Source of the DNA: Bacillota bacterium
GTDB lineage: Bacteria > Bacillota > Sulfobacillia > UBA995 > UBA9673
Assembly (NCBI GenBank): GCA_003599345.1
Contig: QZJP01000022.1
Coordinates: 1-33,452, forward strand
Direction: 5' to 3'
DNA: 33,452 nucleotides
The translations under genes were made by a program, and so were the position numbers. Below are positions 1 through 9,465 of the stretch, piece by piece (position 1 is the first letter of the stretch; each line of letters opens with the position of its first letter). Under the pieces are notes generated by a model. That model ran no database searches and was not told where the DNA came from. It saw only the letters and a list, made by a program, of their open reading frames with translations.

Positions 1-1440
1 CATGGCCGCCTCCGGCACGCCGAACCTCTGCCGCCCGAGTTCAGGATCGTCCAAGAGCTCGAAGAACGGCTCGGCCCTCAGGTGGTCCGCTCCTCGACTA
101 GCGACGGCGAGCCCCAGCCCGTACGCCTTAATCCCGCGGGGCTCGCCAAGGAAGACTTCGAGCCTCTTGCCGTGCATGGCGTAGGTTTCGGCCCCCCGGC
201 CGATACGCTCGGCGGCCTTCGCCACACCATCGGCCAGAACGTCACCGAACCCTTCGCGCCGCCCTATCTTGCCGAGGAGTTGCCAGGCGGCTTCTCCGTT
301 TCCCCACCGGAGGTCGAGGCCGTCGGTCTCGCTCCTCGTGACAATCCCCTTCTCGTAGCACTCCATGGCGAAAGCGATGCAGCCGGAAGCGCTTATGGCG
401 TCGATGCCCCACCGGTTGCAGAAGTCCACGCACTTGAGGGCCAGCGGGAGATCCTCGTTCATGATCCTGGTGGTGAACCCCGCCAGGGCCTCGAACTCGG
501 GACCCTCGCCCCTGAGCCCGGCGTGCGGTCCCTCCTTGACGACGAAGAACCGGCTGCAGGGGATGGTGCATGCGAAGCAAGCCTTCTGTTTGACGTTGAA
601 CTCCGTGGCCAGGCGTTCGCCTGAGACCAGGTCGGCGTGCGGGAAATACCCCGTCCTATGGTTCTGCGTCCCCAGCATCCCCAGTCCGTTCAGGGCCGAG
701 ACCAGACGGGTGGTCCCGAGAACCTTCCGGGACGGGAAATCCGGGTGCGCCTCGATGTCCTTGTCGATGTCCGCCATTATCCGGCGGAAGCCCTTTGGGT
801 CGAAGACATCCACCCGCCCGGCCCCGCGGACGGCGATACCCTTGACCTTCTTCTGGGCCATGACCCGGCCCATACCGGTGCGGGCGCAGGCTCTCACGAG
901 GTTGGCGATGATGCCCGAGAACGCGACACCGTTCTCCGCCGCGGGCCCTATGCACGCCACCTGAGTGCTCTGGTCGTCCAGGGCCTTGCGGATGGCTGCC
1001 GTCGTCTGCCATACGTCGAGCCCCCAGAGTTCGGCCGCGTCACGGAACTCCAGCCGGCCGTCGTCGAGGAGAAGCCAGACCGGGCGGTCGGACTCTCCCT
1101 CCAGGATGACCTGGTCGAAGCCGGCGAACCTCATCTCCGTGCCGAAGAACCCCCCGGCGTTGGAGTCTCCCAGAATGCCGGTTTGCGGCGACTTGCCACT
1201 GACGTTGAACCTTTGACCCGGGAAGAGAGTACCGTTGAGCGGCCCGATACCGAAGAAAAGCTTGTTCTCGGGTCCGAGGGGATCGGCTCCGGGCGGTATC
1301 TCGTCGAGGAGGCCGCGGGTGTTGAGACCCCTCGCCCCCAGATACTGCCGGCGAAGCCGTGATGATATCTCCTCCGCTCTGGACGACCTGGCGCCCAAGT
1401 CGACTCTCAAAGCCTTGCCCGAAACCGATGTGCGTGTCAT
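1..1440 (-). CDS. Tungsten/molybdopterin aldehyde:ferredoxin oxidoreductase (AOR family), C-terminus beyond window edge
   Basis: Not in the ORF track (no stop within the window). The reverse complement from the ATG at 1440 reads MTRTSVSGKALRVDLGARSSRAEEISSRLRRQYLGARGLNTRGLLDEIPPGADPLGPENKLFFGIGPLNGTLFPGQRFNVSGKSPQTGILGDSNAGGFFGTEMRFAGFDQVILE..., an AOR N-terminal domain. Near 540-600 it reads FNVKQKACFACTIPCSRFFVVKEGPHA (CxxCxxxC cluster). The start overlaps the upstream ferredoxin stop (ATGA). Confidence 0.93.
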   Translation of the reverse strand, partial: MTRTSVSGKALRVDLGARSSRAEEISSRLRRQYLGARGLNTRGLLDEIPPGADPLGPENKLFFGIGPLNGTLFPGQRFNVSGKSPQTGILGDSNAGGFFGTEMRFAGFDQVILEGESDRPVWLLLDDGRLEFRDAAELWGLDVWQTTAAIRKALDDQSTQVACIGPAAENGVAFSGIIANLVRACARTGMGRVMAQKKVKGIAVRGAGRVDVFDPKGFRRIMADIDKDIEAHPDFPSRKVLGTTRLVSALNGLGMLGTQNHRTGYFPHADLVSGERLATEFNVKQKACFACTIPCSRFFVVKEGPHAGLRGEGPEFEALAGFTTRIMNEDLPLALKCVDFCNRWGIDAISASGCIAFAMECYEKGIVTRSETDGLDLRWGNGEAAWQLLGKIGRREGFGDVLADGVAKAAERIGRGAETYAMHGKRLEVFLGEPRGIKAYGLGLAVASRGADHLRAEPFFELLDDPELGRQRFGVPEAAM

Positions 1441-1937
1441 ACCCCGACCTCCGCCCGTTCGTCCCCGGCGGCCGCGGTCACGTCGGCCCGGGCCCGTGTC
1501 TCGCGTTTGGAGCGGGCGATCTCCTCGGGATCGCCCCACCTGAGCGCCCTCGGCGTGCAGCGCTTGACACACGCGGGATCGCCCCCGCAGAGGTCGCACA
1601 CGAGGGCCAGCCCGGTCTCGGGGTGCAGGTGCATCGCGCCGAACGGGCAGGCCTCGACGCAGGCTCCACACCCGATACACTCATCCGAGTTCAGCTCGGG
1701 ATTTCCCCAAACCCCGTCCTTCGTGAGCGCGCCGGTGGGGCAGACCTCCACGCAAGCGGCCTTCACGCAACCGCGGCATAGCACCGGCCGGTCTAACCCC
1801 TCCGCCTCGATTTTCACGACCCGCACTCTCGATAGCGGGGGGCTGAAGGCGTCCTCGTGCTGGAAGGAACATGCCATCTCACACGCGCGGCAACCCGAAC
1901 AAACGGCCACGTCCACGACCATCCTACGGCTCAACAC
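1437..1937 (-). CDS. 4Fe-4S dicluster ferredoxin-like electron transfer protein, AOR-associated
   Basis: 166 aa; CSGCRACEMACSFQHE, CRGCVKAACVEVCPTGAL, CIGCGACVEACPFGAM, CDLCGGDPACVKRCTPRAL motifs; GTG start preceded by AAGGAGG. Confidence 0.92.
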   Translation of the reverse strand: MLSRRMVVDVAVCSGCRACEMACSFQHEDAFSPPLSRVRVVKIEAEGLDRPVLCRGCVKAACVEVCPTGALTKDGVWGNPELNSDECIGCGACVEACPFGAMHLHPETGLALVCDLCGGDPACVKRCTPRALRWGDPEEIARSKRETRARADVTAAAGDERAEVGV

Positions 1938-2052
1938 GTATCCTCCTTAGACTCCACGGCAGGCACACTCGGCTTACCCTGTGGCGAAGTCCACGCCTCC
2001 TAGCTGGCTTGCCGCAAAAAGGCAAGGTGATTGCTCACAGCGGGCTGCCGCC

Positions 2053-2325
2053 CTAGCCGCCGGCGAACCGATAGAGAAGCGTAAGCCTGGCGCCATCCAC
2101 TAGGGGCTCGCTTCCACCATCCGGGCCGAGAGCCCTGGCCCGCTCACCGGGCCGCTCCACCACCACGAAGTACCCAGCCAGAGCCGCATCGCGGGGTCTG
2201 CCGGCAGTTGCCGCCACACGGGCGAGGATATCGTCGACGACGGCGCCCGCCGGCAGGTCGAGGACATCTTGGGGCCTCCCGCTCTCAATCCTGAGCAGTC
2301 CCGTGTAGACGACGGTTACTCGCAG
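2053..2325 (-). CDS. MoaD/ThiS-like ubiquitin-fold small protein with GG C-terminus (putative sulfur carrier), likely non-canonical CTG start
   Basis: Absent from the ORF track. The reverse frame ending at TAG 2053-2055 reads (L/M)RVTVVYTGLLRIESGRPQDVLDLPAGAVVDDILARVAATAGRPRDAALAGYFVVVERPGERARALGPDGGSEPLVDGARLTLLYRFAGG*. The C-terminal DGARLTLLYRFAGG matches the MoaD/ThiS pattern (DGD-V-x-x-x-PxxGG). No ATG/GTG/TTG lies in frame after the upstream TAG at 2404. A CTG at 2325 is preceded by GAGGGGG. Confidence 0.72.
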   Translation of the reverse strand: MRVTVVYTGLLRIESGRPQDVLDLPAGAVVDDILARVAATAGRPRDAALAGYFVVVERPGERARALGPDGGSEPLVDGARLTLLYRFAGG

Positions 2326-2403
2326 GCCGGAAACCCCCTCACGAAGGGGCGGGATACGGCGGCAAGGGCCGTCTCCCGCCCTTGGTTCCGGTGTGACCTG
2401 CTG

Positions 2404-2985
2404 CTACTCCTCCTGCCGGAAGAATATCCGGCGCCAACTCCAGTCCGGCTCCACAACCTTCGGCGCAGCAAGGAGAACGATGAAGGGCACGAGGCTGTAG
2501 ATAGCGATGAAGCCCCAGACCGGGTAAGTCATGTTGAAGGCCATGAGACCCCAGAACGGCCCAACCTTGAACACGAACGCATACAGAGCCGTGAAGTACC
2601 AGACCTGAGTCAGGAGAGCGACGGTGTTCCAGCCCACGAAGGCACCGGCCCTTGCCCACCCCTTGAAGCGGTGGTAGATGGCCGGGTAGAAGATGGACAG
2701 CACAAGAGCGTGGATAGCGTAGCCCATCCATCCCCATAGCCCGATGTCGCCGGGAATCGAGGTCAGGAAGCATGTAACGAACCCGGCGATGGGCCCGCCG
2801 ATCATCGTGGCGAGGGTTAGCCAGAGCCCGTCGAAGTTGAACGACAGACCCGGGAGGTAGCCGGGAATCGTGATTTTCAGGGCGTTGAACACGAACCCCA
2901 GACCTCCGAACACCGCCACGACAGCAACTTGCCTGGCGCTTAGCCATGGCTTACGCCTCTTGATCTCGGGCGAGATTGAAGACAT
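2404..2985 (-). CDS. ECF transporter S (substrate-specific) component, membrane protein
   Basis: 193 aa, several hydrophobic segments; N-terminal VVAVFGGLGFVFNALKITIPGYLPGLSFNFDGLWLTLATMIGGPIAGF resembles S-component folds; AAAGGAGG upstream of ATG; fused A-A' and T components in the same block. Confidence 0.8.
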   Translation of the reverse strand: MSSISPEIKRRKPWLSARQVAVVAVFGGLGFVFNALKITIPGYLPGLSFNFDGLWLTLATMIGGPIAGFVTCFLTSIPGDIGLWGWMGYAIHALVLSIFYPAIYHRFKGWARAGAFVGWNTVALLTQVWYFTALYAFVFKVGPFWGLMAFNMTYPVWGFIAIYSLVPFIVLLAAPKVVEPDWSWRRIFFRQEE

Positions 2986-3052
2986 TGGTCAAACCTCCTT
3001 TCCTACCCCATAGTCGCAGTGCTCCAGCCGCGGCTCACGGCCGCGGTTCTGT

Positions 3053-4831
3053 CTAGACCCCCGGGACAATCGCCGGGGGTTCACCGGCAACAGAGCCGTC
3101 CTTGCCCCGGCCCTGATTGCGGCTGAACCGTGTGGCGGCCTCATCTACCAGGAAGGTGGCGGGGTCGATAACTACCCCGTAGTCCAGCCGGGCCGCCTCG
3201 AGAGTGACTAGCCCCCTGACAACGTCGTCCCGCACGGCGGCCGGGTCTCTCTCGAACGGGTTCCCGTATCCCCCGCCCCCGCCGGTCCTCACGCTGCACA
3301 CATCCCCATGTCTCAGCCGGTAAGCCGTAGCCTTCATGACAATTGTCTCGTCCGGCCGGCCCGGATTGACCACCACGAGGTCGTGGGCAGCCGCGCTTCC
3401 CCCGGCGAGGCCCCACGGGGGGCACACTGACCGCTCCATGATAGCGGTCATAAAGGCCTCGTCTGAGAGCACCCGGTAGTCGCGGTAGTGACCCAGCCCT
3501 CCCCGCCACTTCCCCGGGCCTCCGGAATCCTCACGGAGCTGGTATCTCTCGACACGAAGGGGGTACTTGCTCTCGATGACCTCGACCGGCACGTTCCGGG
3601 TGTCTCCGTCGGCGATGAAGATGAGGACGTTCTCGCCGTCATGGCCGGCCCACGCGCCCCACCCTCCGCCTTCGGGCTCCTGGTGAATGAACTGCCTGCC
3701 GCTCGCGCCGTCGGTCCCGTAAATCATGAAACCAGCCATGTCGCCGTAGTGGGCGGCTGGAACCGCGTCGGCAAGGTCCGAGGCCAAGGCCTTCAGCACG
3801 ACGTCGATGAGAAGGATCACGGTCGGGCCGTCGAGGAACGCCGCGCCGGGGGGCCGCACGTTGAAGATGGAGTCCCTTGGCACGACGACTTTGAGGGGGA
3901 CGAAGTCGCCCTCGTTCACGGGGGACATCGGGTTGGTGAGGCACTTCAAGGCGGTCCTGCAAGCGGCGACGGTGGCCGACAACCCGCAGTTGACCGGACC
4001 CAACGTCTGGCCGGCGGAACCCGTAAGGTCCACGGTCATCTCGTCTCCCGAGATGGTCACCGCGGCCTTGACCACCAGGGGGCCGGACCCGACCCCGTCT
4101 CCGTCCAGCCGGGCCTCGGCGCACCAGGTCCCGTCGGGCATGGCCCGAATGGCCCGGCGGCCGGCCTCCTCGCCCTGGCGGAATATGGCGGCGACGACAT
4201 CGAGAAGGGCCTCTTCGCCGAACCGCTCGACGAGTTCAAGAAACCGGGTCTCCCCGGTCCGGCAAGCGGCAATCTGGGCCCTGAGGTCGCCTATCTGGGC
4301 TTCAGGCCACCGGACATTGTCCCGGATTATCTGAAGGACGCTCCGGTTCATCTCTCCCGCTTCGACCAGGCGGACCGACCTGAGCCTGAGGCCTTCCTGG
4401 AAGATGTCCGTGGTATCCGCGGCTCCACCCGGGGACTTGCCTCCCACGTCGAGCCAGTGGGCGCGGCTGACGGCGAAGCCGACAAGCCGCCCGTCGTGGA
4501 AGACCGGGGCGATGGCCGTCATGTCGTTGAGGTGGACACCGGTCGTGTAGGTGTCGTTGATGAGGTAGATGTCGCCCGGCTGGATGTCCCTGGTGCCGAC
4601 GTCTTGGATAACCGTCTTCACGGCGGCGCCGAGGTCCCCCAGGAAGATAGGCAGTCCTGCGGACTGGGCTATCATGTCGCCCTTGGCGTCGAAGACGCCC
4701 ACGCTGAAGTCCAGGACTTCATAGATAATCGGGTTGTAGGACGAGCGCATCAGGTTGATCCGCATCTCGTCGGCGAGAGCGATGAACCCGTGGCGGACGA
4801 CCTCCATGATGACCGGGTCAATCCGCTTCAT
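3053..4831 (-). CDS. Hydantoinase B/oxoprolinase family protein (HyuB copy 1)
   Basis: MKRIDPVIMEVVRHGFIALADEMRINLMRSSYNPIIYEVLDFSVGVFDAKGDMIAQSAGLPIFLGDLGAAV..., C-terminal VRTGGGGGYGNPFERDP; start chosen at the ATG overlapping the upstream stop (ATGA), shorter than the ORF-track start at 4846. Confidence 0.95.
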   Translation of the reverse strand: MKRIDPVIMEVVRHGFIALADEMRINLMRSSYNPIIYEVLDFSVGVFDAKGDMIAQSAGLPIFLGDLGAAVKTVIQDVGTRDIQPGDIYLINDTYTTGVHLNDMTAIAPVFHDGRLVGFAVSRAHWLDVGGKSPGGAADTTDIFQEGLRLRSVRLVEAGEMNRSVLQIIRDNVRWPEAQIGDLRAQIAACRTGETRFLELVERFGEEALLDVVAAIFRQGEEAGRRAIRAMPDGTWCAEARLDGDGVGSGPLVVKAAVTISGDEMTVDLTGSAGQTLGPVNCGLSATVAACRTALKCLTNPMSPVNEGDFVPLKVVVPRDSIFNVRPPGAAFLDGPTVILLIDVVLKALASDLADAVPAAHYGDMAGFMIYGTDGASGRQFIHQEPEGGGWGAWAGHDGENVLIFIADGDTRNVPVEVIESKYPLRVERYQLREDSGGPGKWRGGLGHYRDYRVLSDEAFMTAIMERSVCPPWGLAGGSAAAHDLVVVNPGRPDETIVMKATAYRLRHGDVCSVRTGGGGGYGNPFERDPAAVRDDVVRGLVTLEAARLDYGVVIDPATFLVDEAATRFSRNQGRGKDGSVAGEPPAIVPGV

Positions 4832-6525
4832 GGCCCGGTCCCCCACTCGTAGTCTCCGGCCGCGGCCTCCGGGCTTACGTACCCCAACCTCACGTCCTCC
4901 GCTATAGCTCTCGGATCTCTCTCGCGCGGATCCCCCCAGCCCCCGCCGCCGCCGGATTCGACGGTGACGAGGTCGCCTTTCTCTAGAAGGAACGCCGTCG
5001 AGCGCCCAAGCCCGGCAATCGTCTTGCCGTCCCGGGTGACCGTGACACGGTTCGTAACGCCGTCCCGGCCCCCGTGAAGGCCGAAGGCCGCGCGTTCGGC
5101 CCGCCCGGCGGCAAAGGTCGCCGCGTACTGGCCGCCGGTCTCGACCAGGAACTCGAGGGTCGTCCCCAACCCCCCGCGGTACTTGCCCGGCCCACCCGAG
5201 TCGGTCCGCAGCTCATACCTGGTCACCATGAGCGGGTTTCGCGCCTCGATTATCTCGACGGGGGTGTTCCGGGTGTCGCCGTTGGAAACGCATACGAGGG
5301 CGCTCTCCCCGTCACGGTCCGGGGTAGCCCCCCATCCGCCGCCATTGGGAGCGCTGAACGAGGTGTAGCGGCTCGGCGCTAAGCGGTCATCCCAGCCCGC
5401 CATACACTGCCCGCATATCGTGCCGAAGTGGCCGGCAGGCAGGCCTTGAGGGATAACCTCCGAGAGAGCCCGCCACGCGGCATCTATGGCCCGGCGGGCG
5501 ACTTCACCGTACATAGCTACCGGCGATGGCTTCGTGGCGTTGACGACGGTCCCCGGAGGGGCCTTGACCGTGAGCGGGCGGAAGCACCCGTCGTTGGTCG
5601 GGCCGTGTGGGTCCGTGATGGCTCTCAGGAGGACCCTGCAGCCCGACACGAGACCGCAGTACGTGAGGTTATAGGAGGACTTCGTGGCCGGGGCGGACCC
5701 CGTGAAGTCCAGGGTGACGTCGGCGCCGCTCTTCTCTATGGCCACTTCCACCCTGACCGGGGAGCCGGTGACGGTGTCGGAGTCAAGGAAGTCGACCCCC
5801 CTGTACCGGCCGTCCGGCATCGCCTCCAGCCTTTCCCGGGTGAGACGCTCCGTGGCGTCCAGGGTGGCGTCGATGCAGTCCTCGACCACTTCCGGGCCGT
5901 ACCGAGCGAGGAGTTCCGCCAGCCTTCGCCGGCCCACGTGGCATGCGGCCAACTGCGCCCCGAAGTCGCCCTTCCACGTCTCCGGCTGCCGGATGTTGGC
6001 CGTGAGGGTGTCGATGAGCTGCCGGTTGGGCCGGCCGCGCTCGTAGGCCTTGACGACCGGCAGGAGCAGCCCTTCCTGGTGTATCTCGGTGGCGTTGGTC
6101 ATCACACTGAGGGGAACCTGGCCGCCGATGTCCATCCAGTGGGCGCGGCTCGCTACGAAGCCCCGGAGGCGCCCAGCGTCAAAGACCGGGGCGACCACGG
6201 AGACGTCGTTGAGGTGGGTACCCCCGCCCTCGTACGGGTCGTTAGTCAGAATCACGTCTCCGGGGTGGAGGTCGTCGCCGAACTTCTTGAGAACGGCCTG
6301 GACCGCCCAGTCGAGAGTGCCGAGGAAGATGGCGAGCCCAGCCGTCTGGGCGACCAGCCTGCCGCGCCGGTCGAAGACGCCCGTGGAAAAGTCCAGGACC
6401 TCGTAGATGACCGGACTCATCGCCGTCCTGACGACGGTCCGCTTCATCTCGTCGGCCACCGCGACCAGGTAGTTCGAGACTACCTCGGTTGTGACCAGGT
6501 CCCGTCCTCGGGCCACGTCTCTCAC
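4828..6525 (-). CDS. Hydantoinase B/oxoprolinase family protein (HyuB copy 2, divergent)
   Basis: VSNYLVAVADEMKRTVVRTAMSPVIYEVLDFSTGVFDRRGRLVAQTAGLAIFLGTLDWAVQ..., C-terminal VESGGGGGWGDPRERDP. GTG start at 6525 proposed from GTGA overlap with the racemase stop; the ORF track starts at 6585. Confidence 0.93.
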   Translation of the reverse strand: MRDVARGRDLVTTEVVSNYLVAVADEMKRTVVRTAMSPVIYEVLDFSTGVFDRRGRLVAQTAGLAIFLGTLDWAVQAVLKKFGDDLHPGDVILTNDPYEGGGTHLNDVSVVAPVFDAGRLRGFVASRAHWMDIGGQVPLSVMTNATEIHQEGLLLPVVKAYERGRPNRQLIDTLTANIRQPETWKGDFGAQLAACHVGRRRLAELLARYGPEVVEDCIDATLDATERLTRERLEAMPDGRYRGVDFLDSDTVTGSPVRVEVAIEKSGADVTLDFTGSAPATKSSYNLTYCGLVSGCRVLLRAITDPHGPTNDGCFRPLTVKAPPGTVVNATKPSPVAMYGEVARRAIDAAWRALSEVIPQGLPAGHFGTICGQCMAGWDDRLAPSRYTSFSAPNGGGWGATPDRDGESALVCVSNGDTRNTPVEIIEARNPLMVTRYELRTDSGGPGKYRGGLGTTLEFLVETGGQYAATFAAGRAERAAFGLHGGRDGVTNRVTVTRDGKTIAGLGRSTAFLLEKGDLVTVESGGGGGWGDPRERDPRAIAEDVRLGYVSPEAAAGDYEWGTGP

Positions 6526-7313
6526 CACCTTCGCGGCTTGGGTCTCGGCAGCGGGAACGCTTTCTTGGAATGGCTGAGCCCGCACTTAACCAGAAGTTCG
6601 GTCATCTTCAGGGTGAGAACGTTGGAATCCACGACCGGGACTCCGATTTCCGCCTGGAGCCACTGAACGACCCCGCCCATGCTGAGGCCGCCGCAGGCAA
6701 GGACGATGACGTCCGCGTCGTCTTCCTCCACCGCCAGCGCCGCCTCGCGGCGAAGGGCCTCCTTGAGCACGCTGAGGGAGGCCTGTTCACCGGTCGTGCC
6801 GGCCAGCACCTCGGTTACGCTCGCCCCGAGATGCCTCATCGACACCAGGTGACCCTCCAGCCCGTAGAGCCGGACGAGGTCGCGGATCATGGGGCCCGCG
6901 GCGGCGTCGGTGTCGATAATCGAGAACCTGCTACCGAGCATGGCGGCCATGAACATGGAGGTCTGCCCGGTGCCGACCACGGGTATCGAGACCGCCTCGC
7001 GGCTGGCGCCGAGCGCGGGGTCCCCGAAACAGGCGTTTATCACGGCGTCCATCCCGTCCCGCTCGGCCCGTTCGACCTGGGGAAGGCACCAGGCTCCGCA
7101 GGTCTGCTCGTCATAGCGGCACTCCAGAGTGGCCGAGCCGCGTTCGGCCCGGTAGACGCGGAGTTCCGTGCGGGGATCCTTGTGCATGTCGTAGAGCTCC
7201 ATCAGTTCACGAAGCGGCTTGTCACCGACCCCCTCGAGCGTCATGGGGACGAGTACGCCGATCCGTATCGTCCGCTGACCGGCCGGGCCGGCCCCGCTGG
7301 AACAAGTCGTCAC
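6522..7313 (-). CDS. Asp/Glu/hydantoin racemase family protein
   Basis: IRIGVLVPMTLEG, VINACFGDPALGASREAVSIPVVGTGQTS, DADVIVLACGGLSMGG: paired catalytic-Cys motifs of the Asp/Glu/hydantoin racemase superfamily. Confidence 0.85.
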   Translation of the reverse strand: MTTCSSGAGPAGQRTIRIGVLVPMTLEGVGDKPLRELMELYDMHKDPRTELRVYRAERGSATLECRYDEQTCGAWCLPQVERAERDGMDAVINACFGDPALGASREAVSIPVVGTGQTSMFMAAMLGSRFSIIDTDAAAGPMIRDLVRLYGLEGHLVSMRHLGASVTEVLAGTTGEQASLSVLKEALRREAALAVEEDDADVIVLACGGLSMGGVVQWLQAEIGVPVVDSNVLTLKMTELLVKCGLSHSKKAFPLPRPKPRRW

Positions 7314-7331
7314 TCAAGACATCCCCTTCCG

Positions 7332-9386
7332 CTACCGCCTGTTCTTGTCCGTGCTGATGAAGAGGTGGCCGCCCGGCCCGACGACCGCCGTGAAGCCTGG
7401 AGGCAGCACGGTGTTCGATGCCGGCTCCTCAATGATGGCCGGGCCCTGTACCCGCGCGCCGGCGAGAAGGCTCGCCCGGTCGTAAGCCGAGCACGTCCTG
7501 AATCCGTCTTCGGGGACGAAACAGACCTTGCGTTCGGTCCTCGGTGCGGGCGGTGAACCATCGTCCCCCAACGCCTCATCGCTCCGGCCCAACGTCGGCC
7601 TCTCCACGAGCCCGGACGCGTCCAAGCGGACAGCTACCACTTCGCAAGGCTCATCTTCGAGGGCGAAAGAGTACTGGCGGAGGTGAAGCCTCCGGAAACG
7701 CCGCGCGACACGGTCCAGAGACTCCTCCCCCAAGCTGGAGGGTACGCCGACCTGCAGGGTGTGCTCCTGGCCCGCGTACCTCATCTCGATCGAAGCGGCG
7801 AGTCTCACCGACGGGCCACTGAAGCCCTGTGAACGGAGGGCCCTTCTGGCCTCACGGCTCATCCGCCGGATAAGGCCGCGGACCTCGGTGAGAGCCTCGC
7901 GGTTCCAGGGGCGGACCAGAGTCTGGGCGTAGGTCCGCCGGACGTCGGCGAGGAGGATGCCAAGAGCCGCCAGGTGCGCCGGGTGCTGGGGCACGATGGC
8001 TTCGCGCGCGCCGAGTTCCCGGGCCAGCGCCGCGGCGTGGAGCGGCCCGGCGCCGCCGAAGGCCATCAGTGAGAAATCCCTCGGGTCATGACCCCGGTCC
8101 ACGGACACGACGCGGACAGCCGCCGCCATTGCCGCTTCGAGAATCCTGATTACTCCGTGGGCCGCCTGGTAGAGGTCGAGTCCCAGCCCGGAGGCGAGGG
8201 GCTCGAACACCTGGGCGGCCAGGTCGGGGTAAAGACGGAACTCCCCGCCCAGGAACCGGTCCGGGTCTATCCAGCCCAGCAGGAGATAAGCGTCGGTGAC
8301 GGTGGGCCGGGTGCCGCCATGCCCGTAGCACGCCGGGCCGGGGTCGGCTCCCGCGCTGGCCGGGCCCACCTTGAGCATGCCGGCGGAATCAACCCAGGCG
8401 ATGGTCCCTCCGCCTGCCCCGATGGAGTGCACATCCACTACCTGCTGTTGGACCGGGTAACCGTCCACATGCTTCAGAGGCACAAATGGTATGTCTCCCC
8501 CGGCAACCAGAGAGACATCACAACTGGTCCCGCCGATGTCGACGGTTATGAGGTTCCGGCGTCCAGCCTCCTCCCCCAGCCGGGCCGCCCCCAGGACCGC
8601 TGCGGCCGGGCCCGAGAAGAGCATGGAGACAGGATTGTCGACGGCTGCGCGCGCTCCGTAGAGCCCTCCGTCGCACCGCATCACCAGGAGGTCGCACAGC
8701 ACGCCCGCGCTCTCAAGCCTCGATGAGAGCCGGCCTACGTAGTCGCGGAGACGCGGGGCGAGGTAGGCGTTGAGCACCGCGGTGGACGTCCGCTCATACT
8801 CCCGCCACTCTCCGGCGTGGCCCGTGGATAGTGCGAACACAACTCCCGGGAATTCGCGGCGAAGGAGGCCGGCCGCGAACTCCTCGTGGACCGGGTTGGC
8901 GTAGGCGTTCAAGAAAGACACGGCCAGGCTCTCGGCGCCGAGGTCGAGCAAGGTCTTGACCGCCGAGCAGAACTCCTCGGGGTCGAGCGCCCGCGCCACC
9001 GACCCGTCGGCCCGGACGCGCTCATCCACTTCGAGGCGCATGTCACGTCGGACCAGTGGCCGGGGCTTGAGGTAAAAGAGGTTGTACATGTCCGGCCGGT
9101 TGAAACGGGCGATCTCGAGGACGTCGCGAAAGCCCTTCGTAGTGATGAGCCCCACGCGAGCGCCCTTGCGCTCTATCAGGGCATTGAGCCCCACCGTGGT
9201 CCCGTGCCCGAAGAAGGTCAGGTCCCGGCCGTCCCTGTCCAGCCGCTGGTAGGCTTCGACGATAGCGTCGTCCGGACGATGGGGCGTACTCGGCACCTTC
9301 ACCAGGCGCAGGCCAGCCGCCTCGTCCCAGAGGACGAGGTCAGTGAAGGTTCCCCCGGTATCCAAGCCGATGCGGCACTGGGCCAT
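7332..9386 (-). CDS. Hydantoinase A/oxoprolinase family protein (HyuA copy 1)
   Basis: MAQCRIGLDTGGTFTDLVLWDEAAGLRLVKVPSTP..., VDIGGTSCDVSLV, FGGAGPLHAAALARELG; start moved to the ATG at 9386 from the ORF-track 9452. Confidence 0.95.
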   Translation of the reverse strand: MAQCRIGLDTGGTFTDLVLWDEAAGLRLVKVPSTPHRPDDAIVEAYQRLDRDGRDLTFFGHGTTVGLNALIERKGARVGLITTKGFRDVLEIARFNRPDMYNLFYLKPRPLVRRDMRLEVDERVRADGSVARALDPEEFCSAVKTLLDLGAESLAVSFLNAYANPVHEEFAAGLLRREFPGVVFALSTGHAGEWREYERTSTAVLNAYLAPRLRDYVGRLSSRLESAGVLCDLLVMRCDGGLYGARAAVDNPVSMLFSGPAAAVLGAARLGEEAGRRNLITVDIGGTSCDVSLVAGGDIPFVPLKHVDGYPVQQQVVDVHSIGAGGGTIAWVDSAGMLKVGPASAGADPGPACYGHGGTRPTVTDAYLLLGWIDPDRFLGGEFRLYPDLAAQVFEPLASGLGLDLYQAAHGVIRILEAAMAAAVRVVSVDRGHDPRDFSLMAFGGAGPLHAAALARELGAREAIVPQHPAHLAALGILLADVRRTYAQTLVRPWNREALTEVRGLIRRMSREARRALRSQGFSGPSVRLAASIEMRYAGQEHTLQVGVPSSLGEESLDRVARRFRRLHLRQYSFALEDEPCEVVAVRLDASGLVERPTLGRSDEALGDDGSPPAPRTERKVCFVPEDGFRTCSAYDRASLLAGARVQGPAIIEEPASNTVLPPGFTAVVGPGGHLFISTDKNRR

Positions 9387-9465
9387 GAGCCCCACTCTCC
9401 GCTCGCCCGGGGCGGGGGGGCCACCCCCGCCTCTCTCCCGGTCGGGTCTCACGTCTTCCTGGACG

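Noticed and set aside
2100-2288. 62-aa minus-strand ORF from the track
   Set aside because: Out of frame with the MoaD-like reading, which has a coherent beta-grasp-like sequence and GG tail.
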